Below, piece after piece: positions 34,957 through 44,590 of a stretch of DNA of 55,495 bases. The notes below the pieces were generated by a model. The model ran no database searches and had not been told where the DNA came from. It was given only the letters and a program-made list of their open reading frames with translations. The stretch is from NCBI GenBank assembly GCA_949295785.1, contig CASFMJ010000107.1, positions 1-55,495 of the forward strand, read 5' to 3'. The stretch comes from an uncultured Bacillota bacterium (GTDB lineage: Bacteria; Bacillota; Clostridia; Peptostreptococcales; Anaerovoracaceae). Position numbers and translations under genes: made by a program. How positions within the stretch are numbered: position 1 is the stretch's first letter; every line of letters starts with the position of its first letter.

Positions 34957-35028
34957 GGCATTTACAAAGCCTGAACCGGTATAAAGACCGGATATAACTG
35001 GCATTTACAAAGCCTGAACCGGTATAAA
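34957..35028 (+). repeat. 29-bp direct repeat, 43-bp period
   Basis: A 29-bp sequence (begins GGCATTTACAAAG, ends CCGGTATAAA) is exactly repeated at 34957-34985 and 35000-35028. Between them, CGGTATAAAGACCGGATATA (34977-34996) equals the part of the carboxypeptidase gene that codes for GIKTGY (31061-31080). Confidence 0.7.
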
Positions 35029-35248
35029 AAATGCCGGCAGCTGTTGTTATGCCGTATAAGAAATATCTTTCTTCTTTAAAAATAACAAAGCTGAGAGATT
35101 ACAGCCATTTATTGTGAAGCCATAAAACACATATTTAATTCTGAATGTTAAATATATAATGAAACGGTTTCTACTTGAAATAAACCTTCCTTTGTGATTA
35201 AATGTAATGAGCAGATATATCAGACTGCATTGTTTTTAGGAGGATAAA

Positions 35249-35941
35249 ATGATATACACAAAAGAAGTGGAAAACATGTGTCCCGTACATAAGGGAGCAT
35301 ATCACGGACCTGCACCTATCCCACAGGAAGGTAAATGGGTACAGGTAAAAGAAATATCAGATATTTCCGGACTGACTCACGGAGTAGGCTGGTGCGCGCC
35401 GCAGCAGGGAGCCTGCAAGCTTACTCTCAATATAAAAGATGGCATCATCGAGGAAGCCCTGGTAGAGACTCTTGGCTGCTCAGGCATGACTCATTCGGCA
35501 GCCATGGCAGGAGAGATTCTTGTAGGTAAAACTCTGCTTGAGGCCCTGAATACCGATCTTGTGTGTGATGCCATAAACACAGCAATGAGAGAACTGTTCC
35601 TGCAGATAGTATACGGAAGAAGCCAGTCGGCCTTTTCAGAAGGTGGACTTGCCATAGGAGCAGGTCTTGAAGATCTTGGAAAAGGAACAAGAAGTCAGGT
35701 GGGAACAATATACTCCACCAAGGCTAAAGGACCAAGATATCTTGAACTTGCTGAAGGATATATAACCGAGGTTGGCCTGGATGAAGAAAACAATATAATC
35801 GGATATAAATATGTGAACATGGGGAAGCTGATGGATGCTCTAAAAGCCGGGGATACGGCGCAAGAAGCAATGGAAAAAGCCGGCGGAGTATACGGAAGAT
35901 TTGATGAGGCGGTCAGAACCATTGACCCCAGAAAAGAATAG
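35249..35941 (+). CDS. NifU-like iron-sulfur scaffold protein
   Basis: 230 residues with Cys in GWCAPQQGAC and LGCSGMTHSAAMAGEIL, the latter like the NifU/IscU N-terminal pattern. No ORF for NifS, IscS or a SufBCD set lies nearby. It always seems to pair with a GGGtGRT protein in clostridia, by memory. AGGAGG precedes the ATG. Stop lies 10 bp before its partner. Confidence 0.75.
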   Translation: MIYTKEVENMCPVHKGAYHGPAPIPQEGKWVQVKEISDISGLTHGVGWCAPQQGACKLTLNIKDGIIEEALVETLGCSGMTHSAAMAGEILVGKTLLEALNTDLVCDAINTAMRELFLQIVYGRSQSAFSEGGLAIGAGLEDLGKGTRSQVGTIYSTKAKGPRYLELAEGYITEVGLDEENNIIGYKYVNMGKLMDALKAGDTAQEAMEKAGGVYGRFDEAVRTIDPRKE

Positions 35942-35951
35942 GAGGGCAGCA

Positions 35952-36953
35952 ATGATAACTTTTGAAAATTATGACAGAAAGATTGAAAAAATCAATGCGG
36001 TCCTTGCAGACAACGGAATAAGAGATCTTGAGGATGCTGCGGATATATGCCGGAAAGCAGGGTTTGACCCTTCACAAATAGTAAAAGGCATTCAGCCCAT
36101 ATGCTTTGAGGATGCATGCTGGGCATATACAGCAGGCGCAGCTATTGCCCTTAAAAAAGGATGCGTCAAGGCTGCCGATGCAGCCGAGGCTATAGGTCTG
36201 GGACTGCAGGCTTTCTGCCTTCCGGGTTCAGTGGCAGAAGACAGAAGAGTTGGCCTTGGACATGGAAACCTTGCAGCAATGCTTTTAAGAGAAGAAACTC
36301 AGTGCTTTGCATTCCTGGCAGGGCACGAATCATTTGCTGCCGCAGAAGGAGCTATAGGAATCGCAAAATCAGCAAACAAAGTACGCAGCACACCTCTCAG
36401 GGTAATACTCAACGGACTGGGAAAAGATGCTGCTCAGATAATTTCAAGAATAAACGGTTTTACCTATGTGCAGACTGCATTTGACTATGGTACAGGTAAG
36501 GTTCAGGTTATAAGAGAAATCCCCTATTCCAAAGGAGAACGGGCGAAAGTACGCTGCTACGGAGCGGATGATGTACGTGAAGGTGTAGCCATAATGCATC
36601 TGGAAAATGTAGATGTTTCAATCACCGGCAATTCGACCAACCCGACCAGATTCCAGCATCCTGTGGCAGGCACCTACAAAAAAGAATGCACTGAACTTGG
36701 TAAAAAATATTTTTCTGTTGCTTCCGGTGGAGGAACCGGCAGGACACTGCATCCTGACAACATGGCGGCAGGTCCTGCATCGTACGGCATGACTGATACC
36801 ATGGGAAGGATGCATTCAGATGCCCAGTTCGCAGGTTCATCATCAGTGCCTGCCCATGTGGCAATGATGGGCTTTATCGGCATGGGCAACAATCCCATGG
36901 TGGGCGCCACAGTGGCAGTTGCTGTTGCTGTTGAAGAAGCTGCAGGCAGGTAG
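35952..36953 (+). CDS. GGGtGRT protein
   Basis: 333 residues containing SGGGTGRTLHPDN, which names the family. GAGGGC precedes ATG 35952. The C-terminal part is glycine/alanine-rich (GFIGMGNNPMVGATVAVAVAV). Conserved His/Cys residues (CFED, GLGHGN, ITGNSTNPTRFQHP) suggest a cofactor or substrate site. Function not known; partner of the NifU-like gene. Confidence 0.8.
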   Translation: MITFENYDRKIEKINAVLADNGIRDLEDAADICRKAGFDPSQIVKGIQPICFEDACWAYTAGAAIALKKGCVKAADAAEAIGLGLQAFCLPGSVAEDRRVGLGHGNLAAMLLREETQCFAFLAGHESFAAAEGAIGIAKSANKVRSTPLRVILNGLGKDAAQIISRINGFTYVQTAFDYGTGKVQVIREIPYSKGERAKVRCYGADDVREGVAIMHLENVDVSITGNSTNPTRFQHPVAGTYKKECTELGKKYFSVASGGGTGRTLHPDNMAAGPASYGMTDTMGRMHSDAQFAGSSSVPAHVAMMGFIGMGNNPMVGATVAVAVAVEEAAGR

Positions 36954-37020
36954 GCCGGATAAACTGAAATGTGTTCACATAAAAAACACATTGGCATGTA
37001 CTTGAAAAAAGACACAAGTC

Positions 37021-37049
37021 TTGATTTTTGACGTAGAAGATGGTAAAAT
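37021..37049 (+). promoter_or_regulatory. Promoter of the BMP transporter operon
   Basis: TTGATT at 37021-37026, 17-bp gap, TAAAAT at 37044-37049, about 44 bp before the start codon. I see no purine riboswitch here. Confidence 0.55.
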
Positions 37050-37092
37050 CAGAAAGTATTGATTCGTTTTTACTGAAAATACGGAGGAGAAA

Positions 37093-38106
37093 ATGAAAAA
37101 AATAATTTCGCTCTTACTGGTTCTGACACTGGTGCTGTCGGTATTTTCACTGGCAGGATGCTCCGGTGACTCAGAAGATGAAGGTGACCAGCTGACCGTT
37201 TGTGTGGTAGTATCTTCTGCATTTGGTGACAAGTCGTTCAACGATTCTGCTAAAGAAGGTGCAGATAAGCTTAAAGAAGATTATAATGTAAATGTAAAGA
37301 CCATAGAATGTCAGCAGGAGAATTTTAAACAGCGCATGATGGAAGCCGCTGAACAGTCGGATATCGTTGTTCCTGTAGGCTGGGAATTCTATGAGATAAC
37401 TGATGTTGCAAAAGAATATCCCGATACAAAATTCATATGGGTTGATAATCCGGCTGAGGGCATAGAAGATCTGCCAAATGTTCTCTGCATACTTTATGCT
37501 CAGAATCAGGGTTCATTCCTGGCAGGATATATTGCAGCCAATATGTCTGAAACCGGTGTTGTAGGTGCTGTAGGAGGAGAAGATAACGATACTATAAATG
37601 ATTTCCTTACCGGTTATACCGAAGGAGCTCAGTATGCCAACCCGGACATAAAAGTAGTGACAAATTATGCCAATACTTATGAAGACCCGGCAAAAGGTAA
37701 AGAATGTGCTCTCGCTCTCAACAGTCAGGGAGCTGATGTGATATTTGCAGTTGCCGGAAATACCGGAAACGGAGTATTTGCTGCCGCTAAGGAAAAAGAC
37801 TTTTACGTCATAGGAGTCGACCAGGATCAGAAACTTTCTGCACCTGAGTATGATGAACAGATTATATGTTCCATGAAGAAAGAAGTGGGACTGTCTATAT
37901 ATGATACTATCAAGACATATATTGAAGATGATTCATGGACAGGAGCAAGAATCTGGACAGCTGATATGGCAACAGGATATGTTTCCATCGCATACGGTGA
38001 TGAGAACTCAGTACAGCAGGTAAGCGATGAACTCAAACAGGAAACAGATGATATCAAGAGTAAAATCGTTTCAGGAGACATAACTGTTTCAACTACCAGA
38101 AAATAA
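37093..38106 (+). CDS. BMP-family lipoprotein, nucleoside-type substrate-binding protein
   Basis: 337 residues. Lipoprotein signal with lipobox LAGC at Cys22. The BMP/PnrA fold (SSAFGDKSFNDSAKEGADKL, PDTKFIWVDNPAE, GVDQDQKLSAP) binds purine nucleosides in studied members. First gene of the importer operon; a terminator between it and the ATPase gene should make it the most abundant product. Confidence 0.9.
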   Translation: MKKIISLLLVLTLVLSVFSLAGCSGDSEDEGDQLTVCVVVSSAFGDKSFNDSAKEGADKLKEDYNVNVKTIECQQENFKQRMMEAAEQSDIVVPVGWEFYEITDVAKEYPDTKFIWVDNPAEGIEDLPNVLCILYAQNQGSFLAGYIAANMSETGVVGAVGGEDNDTINDFLTGYTEGAQYANPDIKVVTNYANTYEDPAKGKECALALNSQGADVIFAVAGNTGNGVFAAAKEKDFYVIGVDQDQKLSAPEYDEQIICSMKKEVGLSIYDTIKTYIEDDSWTGARIWTADMATGYVSIAYGDENSVQQVSDELKQETDDIKSKIVSGDITVSTTRK

Positions 38107-38135
38107 AGATTCACAGCAGATGATTTCGCACATGA

Positions 38136-38167
38136 GGCGTAGCGTTAAATGCGCTACGCCGTTTTTA
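38136..38167 (+). terminator. Intra-operon terminator after the binding protein
   Basis: Perfect 9-bp GGCGTAGCG stem, followed by TTTTT, 41 bp before the ATPase gene. Some read-through is needed to express the rest. Confidence 0.75.
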
Positions 38168-38208
38168 TAAAAGAAAATATTCTTTATACAGACTAAGAGG
38201 TAAAAGTT

Positions 38209-39774
38209 TTGGAGGATAAGCAGGATATAATTGTAAGATTTGATAATGTTTCCATGCAGTTTCCCGGAGTGCTTGCCAATGATAATGTTTCTCTTGAAAT
38301 AAAGCGAGGAGAAGTATTTGCACTGGTGGGTGAAAACGGGGCAGGCAAGAGTACTCTTATGAATATTTTGTACGGTCTGCATCGGCCGACAGACGGCAAT
38401 GTATATGTAAATGGAAACAGACTTGAAAAATTCAGACCTATGGAATCCATAAGCCTTGGTGTAGGTATGGTACATCAGCATTTTATGCTTGTACCGTCTT
38501 TTACAGTGGCCCAGAATATTGTTCTGAGCAGGGAACCGAGAAAACTGAAATTTTTTTATGATCTTAAAAAGGCAGACATGCAGGTAAGAAAGCTGTCAGA
38601 AGATTACGGCCTGGCAGTAAATCCTGACGCTGTTGTAGGAGAATTGAGCGTAGGCATACAGCAGAGAGTGGAAATCCTCAAGACATTATACAGAGGCGCC
38701 GAAGTACTGGTGCTGGATGAGCCTACAGCCGTTCTGACTCCGCAGGAGACAGAAGAACTGTTTTCTGTTATAAGAAAGATCGTAAAAGAAAAAAACATGA
38801 CGGTAATAATAATAACCCATAAACTGTATGAAGTGATGGCAATATCTGACCGCGTCGGAGTAATGCGGCGGGGAAAGCTGGTGGGAGTGGAAAATACCGC
38901 TGATGTAAATGAACGTATGCTGGCTTCAATGATGGTTGGAAGAGAAGTGATTTTTGACAGTATAGAAAAGACAGGCTCACCTGAAGATGTAATGATAGAA
39001 GCCGACGATCTGTATGTGGCTGATAACAGAGGTCTGATGGCAGTAAAAGGCATAAGCCTCAACGTCAAAGCGGGAGAAATCCTTGGTATAGCTGCTATAG
39101 AAGGAAACGGTCAGAGTGAACTGGTGGAAGCACTGACCGGAATGCGGCCCATTGAAAAGGGGAAACTTTTTATCAACGGGAAAGATGCTGTTGGAAAAGG
39201 TCCCAGAGATGTGAGAAAGATGGGACTTGCCCATATCCCGGAAGATCGTATGTCCACAGGAGTAGCACTTCCTTCTTCTGTAACTGATAACATGATAATA
39301 GGCAAAGAAAGAAAGAGAGAATTTGCTGTAAAAGGCATACATCTGAAAAAGGCCAGTATTGTCAGATATGCAGAAGAACTCTCTGCTAAATTTGATCTCA
39401 GAGGAGCAGGAACTGATACCCGCGTTGACTCTCTTTCAGGCGGAAATATGCAGAAAGTGGTAGTAGCAAGAGAATTTTCACTGGACACGCCTGTGCTGGT
39501 AATTGCCCAGCCCACTCGTGGTGTAGACGTGGGAGCCATAGAATTTATTCATAAACAGATAATTGAAAAACGAAACAGCGGGTGTGCAATCCTGCTGGTA
39601 AGCGCTGATCTTGACGAGGTATTCAGACTTTCAGACAGGATAATAACAATGTATGAAGGTAAGATAACCGGACAGTTCAGGCCTGATGAGATAGATAAAA
39701 TGGAAATAAGCTATTACATGACAGGAGACAGAACCAGAGAGAACCGGCCTGTTCAGCAGGGAGGTACACAATGA
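38209..39774 (+). CDS. Nucleoside ABC transporter ATPase (two domains, NupO-like)
   Basis: 521 residues; TTG start after AAGAGG. Two ABC domains in tandem like YufO/RbsA. First: GENGAGKST, LSVGIQQRVEI, LVLDEPTAVLTP. Second: AIEGNGQSE (modified Walker A), LSGGNMQKVVVAREF and a Walker B with VIAQPTRGVDVGA. Overlaps the first permease by 4 bp. Confidence 0.92.
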   Translation: MEDKQDIIVRFDNVSMQFPGVLANDNVSLEIKRGEVFALVGENGAGKSTLMNILYGLHRPTDGNVYVNGNRLEKFRPMESISLGVGMVHQHFMLVPSFTVAQNIVLSREPRKLKFFYDLKKADMQVRKLSEDYGLAVNPDAVVGELSVGIQQRVEILKTLYRGAEVLVLDEPTAVLTPQETEELFSVIRKIVKEKNMTVIIITHKLYEVMAISDRVGVMRRGKLVGVENTADVNERMLASMMVGREVIFDSIEKTGSPEDVMIEADDLYVADNRGLMAVKGISLNVKAGEILGIAAIEGNGQSELVEALTGMRPIEKGKLFINGKDAVGKGPRDVRKMGLAHIPEDRMSTGVALPSSVTDNMIIGKERKREFAVKGIHLKKASIVRYAEELSAKFDLRGAGTDTRVDSLSGGNMQKVVVAREFSLDTPVLVIAQPTRGVDVGAIEFIHKQIIEKRNSGCAILLVSADLDEVFRLSDRIITMYEGKITGQFRPDEIDKMEISYYMTGDRTRENRPVQQGGTQ

Positions 39775-40868
39775 ACAAGATTTCTGAATCATTAAAGAAG
39801 AACAGAACATACCTGATTTCATTGATATTGAGCATAATGGCGGCTCTTATCATAGGAGGGATACTGATGGCTGTTACCGGTTTTGATCCCTTTGAAGGCT
39901 ATGGAGCTATGCTTAACGGCGTATTCGGATCTGCCAGAGTTTTCGGTAATACACTTGCGAAAATGCTCACACTGTGCCTTACAGGTCTGGCAATGACTGT
40001 CGGAGCCAAAGCAGGCCTTTTCAATGTTGGAGGAGAGGGACAGCTGTTTCTGGGAGGACTTGCTGCAACCATGACCGGAGTGGCACTTCATGGTGTGTCA
40101 CCGGCATTTGCTCTTCCCCTGGCATTTTTAGCCGCTGCAGTAACAGGGGGAATATATGCCTGGATACCGGCTGTATTAAAAGTAAAGCTTAATGTAAGTG
40201 AAGTCATAACCACCATAATGCTTAACTCGGTGGCCATTTATGTATGTACATATCTGGTCAACAGCAGCGGACCTCTTGCTACTGATGATCACGGTATTCT
40301 GGGAGGCACAGATGCCATCCCTGAAGCATTCAGATTTGCCCAGATAATACCCCGTTCCAATCTGAGCACCGCTATTATATACAGTGCAGTTATAGCTTTT
40401 ATCTGCTGGTATCTGATGCAGAAAACCAGTATAGGACTGGAGATGAAAGTGACAGGCGAAAATGAAAGGTTCTCTTTTTTCGCAGGTCTGCCGAAAGAGA
40501 AGATAATGATATGGTCCATGGTGGCTTCCGGTGCCATATGCGGTCTTGTTGGTATGTTTGAGGTTTATGGATACCAGTTCAGATTTCAGGACAGTATAAG
40601 CAATGAATTTTATTATGACGGTATGCTGGTGGCCATGATAATGAACTATAACCCCATTGGAATCATAATAATGAGTTTTTTCTTTGCTGTAATAGATATC
40701 GGAGCAGGAGCCATGGAGTTTTCCACAGGAGTTTCCGGAGAAATATCAGACATAATATTTGCAATAATAATTTTCCTCATGGCTGCTGAAAGTGGTATAA
40801 CCAAGGCTGTAACAGACAGATTGTCACAGCGCAGAGCAAGGCAGAAGCTGAGAAAGGGGGATCTCTGA
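39771..40868 (+). CDS. Nucleoside ABC transporter permease 1 (NupP-like)
   Basis: 365 residues with about eight to ten membrane spans; GLAMTVGAKAGLFNVGGEGQLFLGG is the usual motif of this BPD_transp_2 family. The C-terminal tail is basic. Pairs with the next gene to form the channel; start overlaps the ATPase stop. Confidence 0.9.
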   Translation: MNKISESLKKNRTYLISLILSIMAALIIGGILMAVTGFDPFEGYGAMLNGVFGSARVFGNTLAKMLTLCLTGLAMTVGAKAGLFNVGGEGQLFLGGLAATMTGVALHGVSPAFALPLAFLAAAVTGGIYAWIPAVLKVKLNVSEVITTIMLNSVAIYVCTYLVNSSGPLATDDHGILGGTDAIPEAFRFAQIIPRSNLSTAIIYSAVIAFICWYLMQKTSIGLEMKVTGENERFSFFAGLPKEKIMIWSMVASGAICGLVGMFEVYGYQFRFQDSISNEFYYDGMLVAMIMNYNPIGIIIMSFFFAVIDIGAGAMEFSTGVSGEISDIIFAIIIFLMAAESGITKAVTDRLSQRRARQKLRKGDL

Positions 40869-41824
40869 TGGACAGTATTTTAGAAGTATTCAACATAGGA
40901 CTCTTTCAGAATACACTGCGCACGGCAACACCGGTTATACTGGCAGCCATGGGCGGGCTCATGACAGAACAGGCAGGTATCATGAATATCGGAATGGACG
41001 GAATGATACTGGCAGGAGCATTTGTAGCCGTTGCATTCAGCTTTGCCATGAGCAGTGCGGCAACAGGTGTCATAGCGGCTGTACTGTGCGGAATACTTAT
41101 CGGATTGTTTTTTGCATTATTTGTGGTAAAATTTAGAAGTGATGAATTTATCATAGGCATGGCACTGAATACTTTTGCAGGAGGACTTACAGTATATCTG
41201 CTCCGCTCGATTTTCGGTGTGAAGGGAACATTCTCCAGTGAAGGAATAGTTGCTCTGCCTGTGGTGCATATTGATTTTCTTGACAGTATACCTTTGATAG
41301 GACCGCTTTTGAATGATAATTCCATATTTGTATATGTAACATGGCTGCTGGTATTTGCATCGTGGGTATTCCTGTACAGAACCCCTTGCGGTTTCTGGAT
41401 GAGAGCGGCAGGAGAGCACCCCAGATCTCTTGAGACAGCAGGCATAAGCCCTGAAAAAATGAAGTTTCTTGCCAGCATATTATGTGGTATATTGTGCGGA
41501 TTTGCAGGAGCCCATCTGTCTCTGGGATATCTCACCATGTTTACAGAAGGAATGAGCAACAGCAGAGGATTTATTGCGTTTGCATGTGTTATCTTCGGCA
41601 TGGCCAATCCGCCAAAGGTATTTCTTGCGGCACTTTTATTCGGATTTCTGGATGCTCTGGGATTAAGACTTCAGAGCGTAGGCATACCGTCAGACCTTAC
41701 ATCCACACTTCCGTATATTGCCACTGTTCTTATGCTGGTGTATGTGGTTGTTGCAACTAAAAACAAAACGAAAAAAGCAGCCAGAAAACAGCTTGAAATC
41801 AGTGAAGGATTATTTAATAAATAA
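40868..41824 (+). CDS. Nucleoside ABC transporter permease 2 (NupQ-like)
   Basis: 318 residues, many hydrophobic spans, with EQAGIMNIGMDGMILAGAF, the BPD_transp_2 signature, and RAAGEHPRSLETAGI in the cytosolic loop. ATG overlaps the stop of permease 1 by 1 bp. A PPIase lipoprotein follows at 12 bp and may share the operon. Confidence 0.9.
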   Translation: MDSILEVFNIGLFQNTLRTATPVILAAMGGLMTEQAGIMNIGMDGMILAGAFVAVAFSFAMSSAATGVIAAVLCGILIGLFFALFVVKFRSDEFIIGMALNTFAGGLTVYLLRSIFGVKGTFSSEGIVALPVVHIDFLDSIPLIGPLLNDNSIFVYVTWLLVFASWVFLYRTPCGFWMRAAGEHPRSLETAGISPEKMKFLASILCGILCGFAGAHLSLGYLTMFTEGMSNSRGFIAFACVIFGMANPPKVFLAALLFGFLDALGLRLQSVGIPSDLTSTLPYIATVLMLVYVVVATKNKTKKAARKQLEISEGLFNK

Positions 41825-41836
41825 AGGAGAGGTATT

Positions 41837-43015
41837 ATGAAAAAAATTTTTACAGCATTAATCGTTCTGGTTATCTGCGTTACAGCGGTTTTTCTCATGA
41901 CAGGATGTGGTGGTTCAGAGCCTTACAGCAAATATGATCTGTCAGAGTATATCACTCTGCCTGATTATGATTCTTTCGATGTTTCGGTACCCGAAGTGTC
42001 AATAACTGATGATGATATTAAAGAAGAACTTGAGAGCAGACTTGAAGCTGCTGCTGAAACTGAGACTGTTACAGAAGGAAAAGTTAAAAAAGGCGATGCT
42101 GTAACCATAAAGTTTGAAGGCACCCTTGACGACGGTACTTCTGTTGATGGTATGAGTTCAGAAAGCTACAATCTCACACTTGGCTCAGGAAGCATGATAG
42201 ATGGATTTGAAGAAGGTCTGTATGATGCGGAAATAGGTAAAGAAGTGAGCCTTGACCTTAAATTCCCTGACCCGTATACAAATAATGAAGAACTGTCGGG
42301 AAAAGATGTAACATTTAAAGTTACAGTACTGAGCAAGAATGTGACTAAGACACCCGAACTAAATGAAGAGTTCGTGAAAAATAACAGCGACTGCAAGACG
42401 GTAGAAGAATATAAGGCGCAGGTGGCAAAAGATCTTGAACAGGAAGAATACGACCAGCAGCTTTATGATATTAAATCTGAACTGTATTCTAAGATTATAA
42501 GTGAAACCGAGGTAAAAGATTATCCTGAAGAGGAGCTTGAAGCTCAGATTGAAGAACTGAATAAAAGTTATGAAAAGATGGCTGAAGACAGCGGAGTGGA
42601 ATGGGATGAATATCTGAGCAGCAACCTGGGAGTAAGCCAGGAAGAATATGATGAACAGATAGATCTTTATGCCAAGGAACTTGTGAAGCAGGAGATGGTG
42701 ATATATGCCATAGCTGAAAAAGAAGATATTAAAGTCACTGATGAAGAATATGACGAATACCTTGACAGTCTACTCAAATCATCAAATTTTGAGGATGAAG
42801 ATGCGTTTAAGGAATATACCGGTATGTCACTGAAAGAATATGCAAAGACATATAAGCTGGACAGAGACCTTCTTCTGACAAAAGAACTGGATGCCATATA
42901 TGAAAGATTATCAGCAGATGGTGATAAAGAAGAAGTAGAAGAAGAAAAAACCACAGAGGAAACAGCAGAAAAAGACGAATCAGCTGAAAGTGACAGTGAA
43001 AACAGTCAGGAGTAA
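41837..43015 (+). CDS. Trigger factor/FKBP-like lipoprotein PPIase
   Basis: 392 residues. Lipobox MTGC at Cys23 sends it to the outer face of the membrane. The FKBP domain (about 75-170, GDAVTIKFEGTLDDGT, GSGSMIDGFEEGL) and trigger-factor C-terminal helices (about 175-350) are present, while the ribosome-binding N-terminal domain is missing. The tail is acidic (EE-rich from about 360). It likely folds secreted proteins in place of PrsA. Confidence 0.85.
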   Translation: MKKIFTALIVLVICVTAVFLMTGCGGSEPYSKYDLSEYITLPDYDSFDVSVPEVSITDDDIKEELESRLEAAAETETVTEGKVKKGDAVTIKFEGTLDDGTSVDGMSSESYNLTLGSGSMIDGFEEGLYDAEIGKEVSLDLKFPDPYTNNEELSGKDVTFKVTVLSKNVTKTPELNEEFVKNNSDCKTVEEYKAQVAKDLEQEEYDQQLYDIKSELYSKIISETEVKDYPEEELEAQIEELNKSYEKMAEDSGVEWDEYLSSNLGVSQEEYDEQIDLYAKELVKQEMVIYAIAEKEDIKVTDEEYDEYLDSLLKSSNFEDEDAFKEYTGMSLKEYAKTYKLDRDLLLTKELDAIYERLSADGDKEEVEEEKTTEETAEKDESAESDSENSQE

Positions 43016-43080
43016 TAATATTTGTGCGTCATATTTGACTTTCCGGAGGAATATACTTGTCTAAACGGGAGGTACAAAGG

Positions 43081-43323
43081 ATGATAAGTACAGATAAACT
43101 TAAAAACAAAGAAGTGATAAATATCGGCGACGGAAGGAGCCTGGGCTTTGTATACGATATAGAAGTCGATCTGGACAAAGGTATGATCGACGGTATCGTA
43201 ATACCTGGTGCAAGAGGCTTCATGGGTCTTTTTTCCAAGGGAGAAGGAGACACAGTTATAAAATGGGAACGTGTAAAGACCGTGGGTGATGATGTCATCC
43301 TGGTGGATATGGATGGATTCTGA
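43081..43323 (+). CDS. YlmC/YmxH family (PRC-barrel) sporulation-associated protein
   Basis: 80 residues of the PRC-barrel fold (LKNKEVINIGDGRSLGFVYDIEVD, DGIVIPGARG). ATG 43081 has GGGAGG at 8 nt; a TTG at 43057 with GGAGG would add eight residues and is also possible. The family is widespread in spore formers; role not established. Confidence 0.8.
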   Translation: MISTDKLKNKEVINIGDGRSLGFVYDIEVDLDKGMIDGIVIPGARGFMGLFSKGEGDTVIKWERVKTVGDDVILVDMDGF

Positions 43324-43376
43324 ATATTTTATATAAACGCCGGTATGCAGTATGATCGAGGCAGGAGGCATATATA

Positions 43377-43886
43377 ATGAAATGTCCGTATTGCGACAGT
43401 CCTGATACAAAAGTCATAGACTCAAGACCTACTGAAGAAGGACATGCTATAAGGAGAAGACGGGGATGCGACAAATGTAACCGCCGATTCACCACCTATG
43501 AGAAAGTTGAAGAGACGATACTCATGGTGGTCAAAAAAGACGGGCGGCGGGAGGCCTTTGACAGATCCAAGATCTTAAACGGCATTATAAAGGCATGTGA
43601 GAAGCGCCCTGTATCTATCGCTCAGATGGAAGCCGTAGCAGATGAGATAGAACGGAATATAAGCAACTCCATGGAAAAAGAAGTAGAAAGCTATGATATA
43701 GGCGAGATGATAATGTGCCGGCTGAAAAACTTAGACGAAGTTGCTTATGTGAGATTTGCTTCCGTGTACAGACAGTTTACTGATGTGAGCACTTTTGTGA
43801 GAGAGATAGAAAAACTGATCGGACCTGCACCCTCATCGCAGCCACAGGAAAAGGAAAGTTCCAGAAAAAACAAAAAGAAAAAATAA
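43377..43886 (+). CDS. nrdR: Transcriptional repressor NrdR
   Basis: 169 residues. Zinc ribbon MKCPYCDS...[16 protein letters not shown] (Cys 3, 6, 31, 34), then an ATP-cone domain (about 49-139). It senses dATP/ATP and represses ribonucleotide reductase genes. The C-terminal extension (about 145-169) is lysine-rich. Confidence 0.96.
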   Translation: MKCPYCDSPDTKVIDSRPTEEGHAIRRRRGCDKCNRRFTTYEKVEETILMVVKKDGRREAFDRSKILNGIIKACEKRPVSIAQMEAVADEIERNISNSMEKEVESYDIGEMIMCRLKNLDEVAYVRFASVYRQFTDVSTFVREIEKLIGPAPSSQPQEKESSRKNKKKK

Positions 43887-43913
43887 GCTTGTATGGGAGA
43901 TTGTAAGAGTATA

Positions 43914-44576
43914 ATGGAAAAATTTTTTCAGATAGCCATAGATGGTCCAGGTGGAGCAGGGAAGTCAACAATAGCCAAAGCTGTAGCCCAGAAGCTTGGC
44001 ATAGAATATATAGATACCGGGGCCATGTACAGAGTGCTGGGGCTCAAGATGCTGAAAAACGGCATGGAGTTTAAAGACAGCAGCGATCTTCGCATGCTGC
44101 TGGATAATACATCAATAGACTTCAGGGATGGTGACATATTTCTTGACGGAGAGCCGGCAGGACATCTGATCCGCACTCAGGAAGTGTCTATGGCTGCATC
44201 CGCCTGTTCGGCCATACCGGCTGTAAGAAAGAAGATGGTGGAAGCACAGCAGAAAATGGGCGAAAGCAAAAATGTGATAATGGATGGACGAGATATATGT
44301 GAAGTCGTTTTTCCACAGGCACAGTTCAAGTTTTTTGTAACAGCTGATACACAGGAAAGAGCCAGAAGACGATTTGAAGAACTGAAAGCAAAGGGAGAGA
44401 ATGTGACATTTGAACAGGTGCTGGCTCAGATTAAAGAACGAGATCTGAACGACTCAACAAGAGAAGCAAGTCCCATGAGACAGGCAGATGACGCAGAACT
44501 TCTTGATACCACTGATATGACTGCAGAACAGGCAGCAGACTATATCTGTGAAAAAGTAAGAAAAACTGTGAAATAA
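43914..44576 (+). CDS. cmk: Cytidylate kinase
   Basis: 220 residues. Walker A IDGPGGAGKSTIAK, YIDTGAMYR, GRDICEVVFPQA and REASPM are conserved in CMP kinases. ATG 43914 gives the usual N terminus; the upstream in-frame ATG at 43893 has no ribosome binding site. Ends in the hairpin that covers the next gene's ribosome binding site. Confidence 0.94.
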   Translation: MEKFFQIAIDGPGGAGKSTIAKAVAQKLGIEYIDTGAMYRVLGLKMLKNGMEFKDSSDLRMLLDNTSIDFRDGDIFLDGEPAGHLIRTQEVSMAASACSAIPAVRKKMVEAQQKMGESKNVIMDGRDICEVVFPQAQFKFFVTADTQERARRRFEELKAKGENVTFEQVLAQIKERDLNDSTREASPMRQADDAELLDTTDMTAEQAADYICEKVRKTVK

Positions 44577-44590
44577 TTGCAGCATAAAGA

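Noticed and set aside
34957-35028. CRISPR array
   Set aside because: Only two copies of a 29-bp repeat with a 14-bp gap, and no cas genes in the window.
36954-37092. Purine riboswitch before the nucleoside importer
   Set aside because: No conserved three-way junction or loop sequences are visible.
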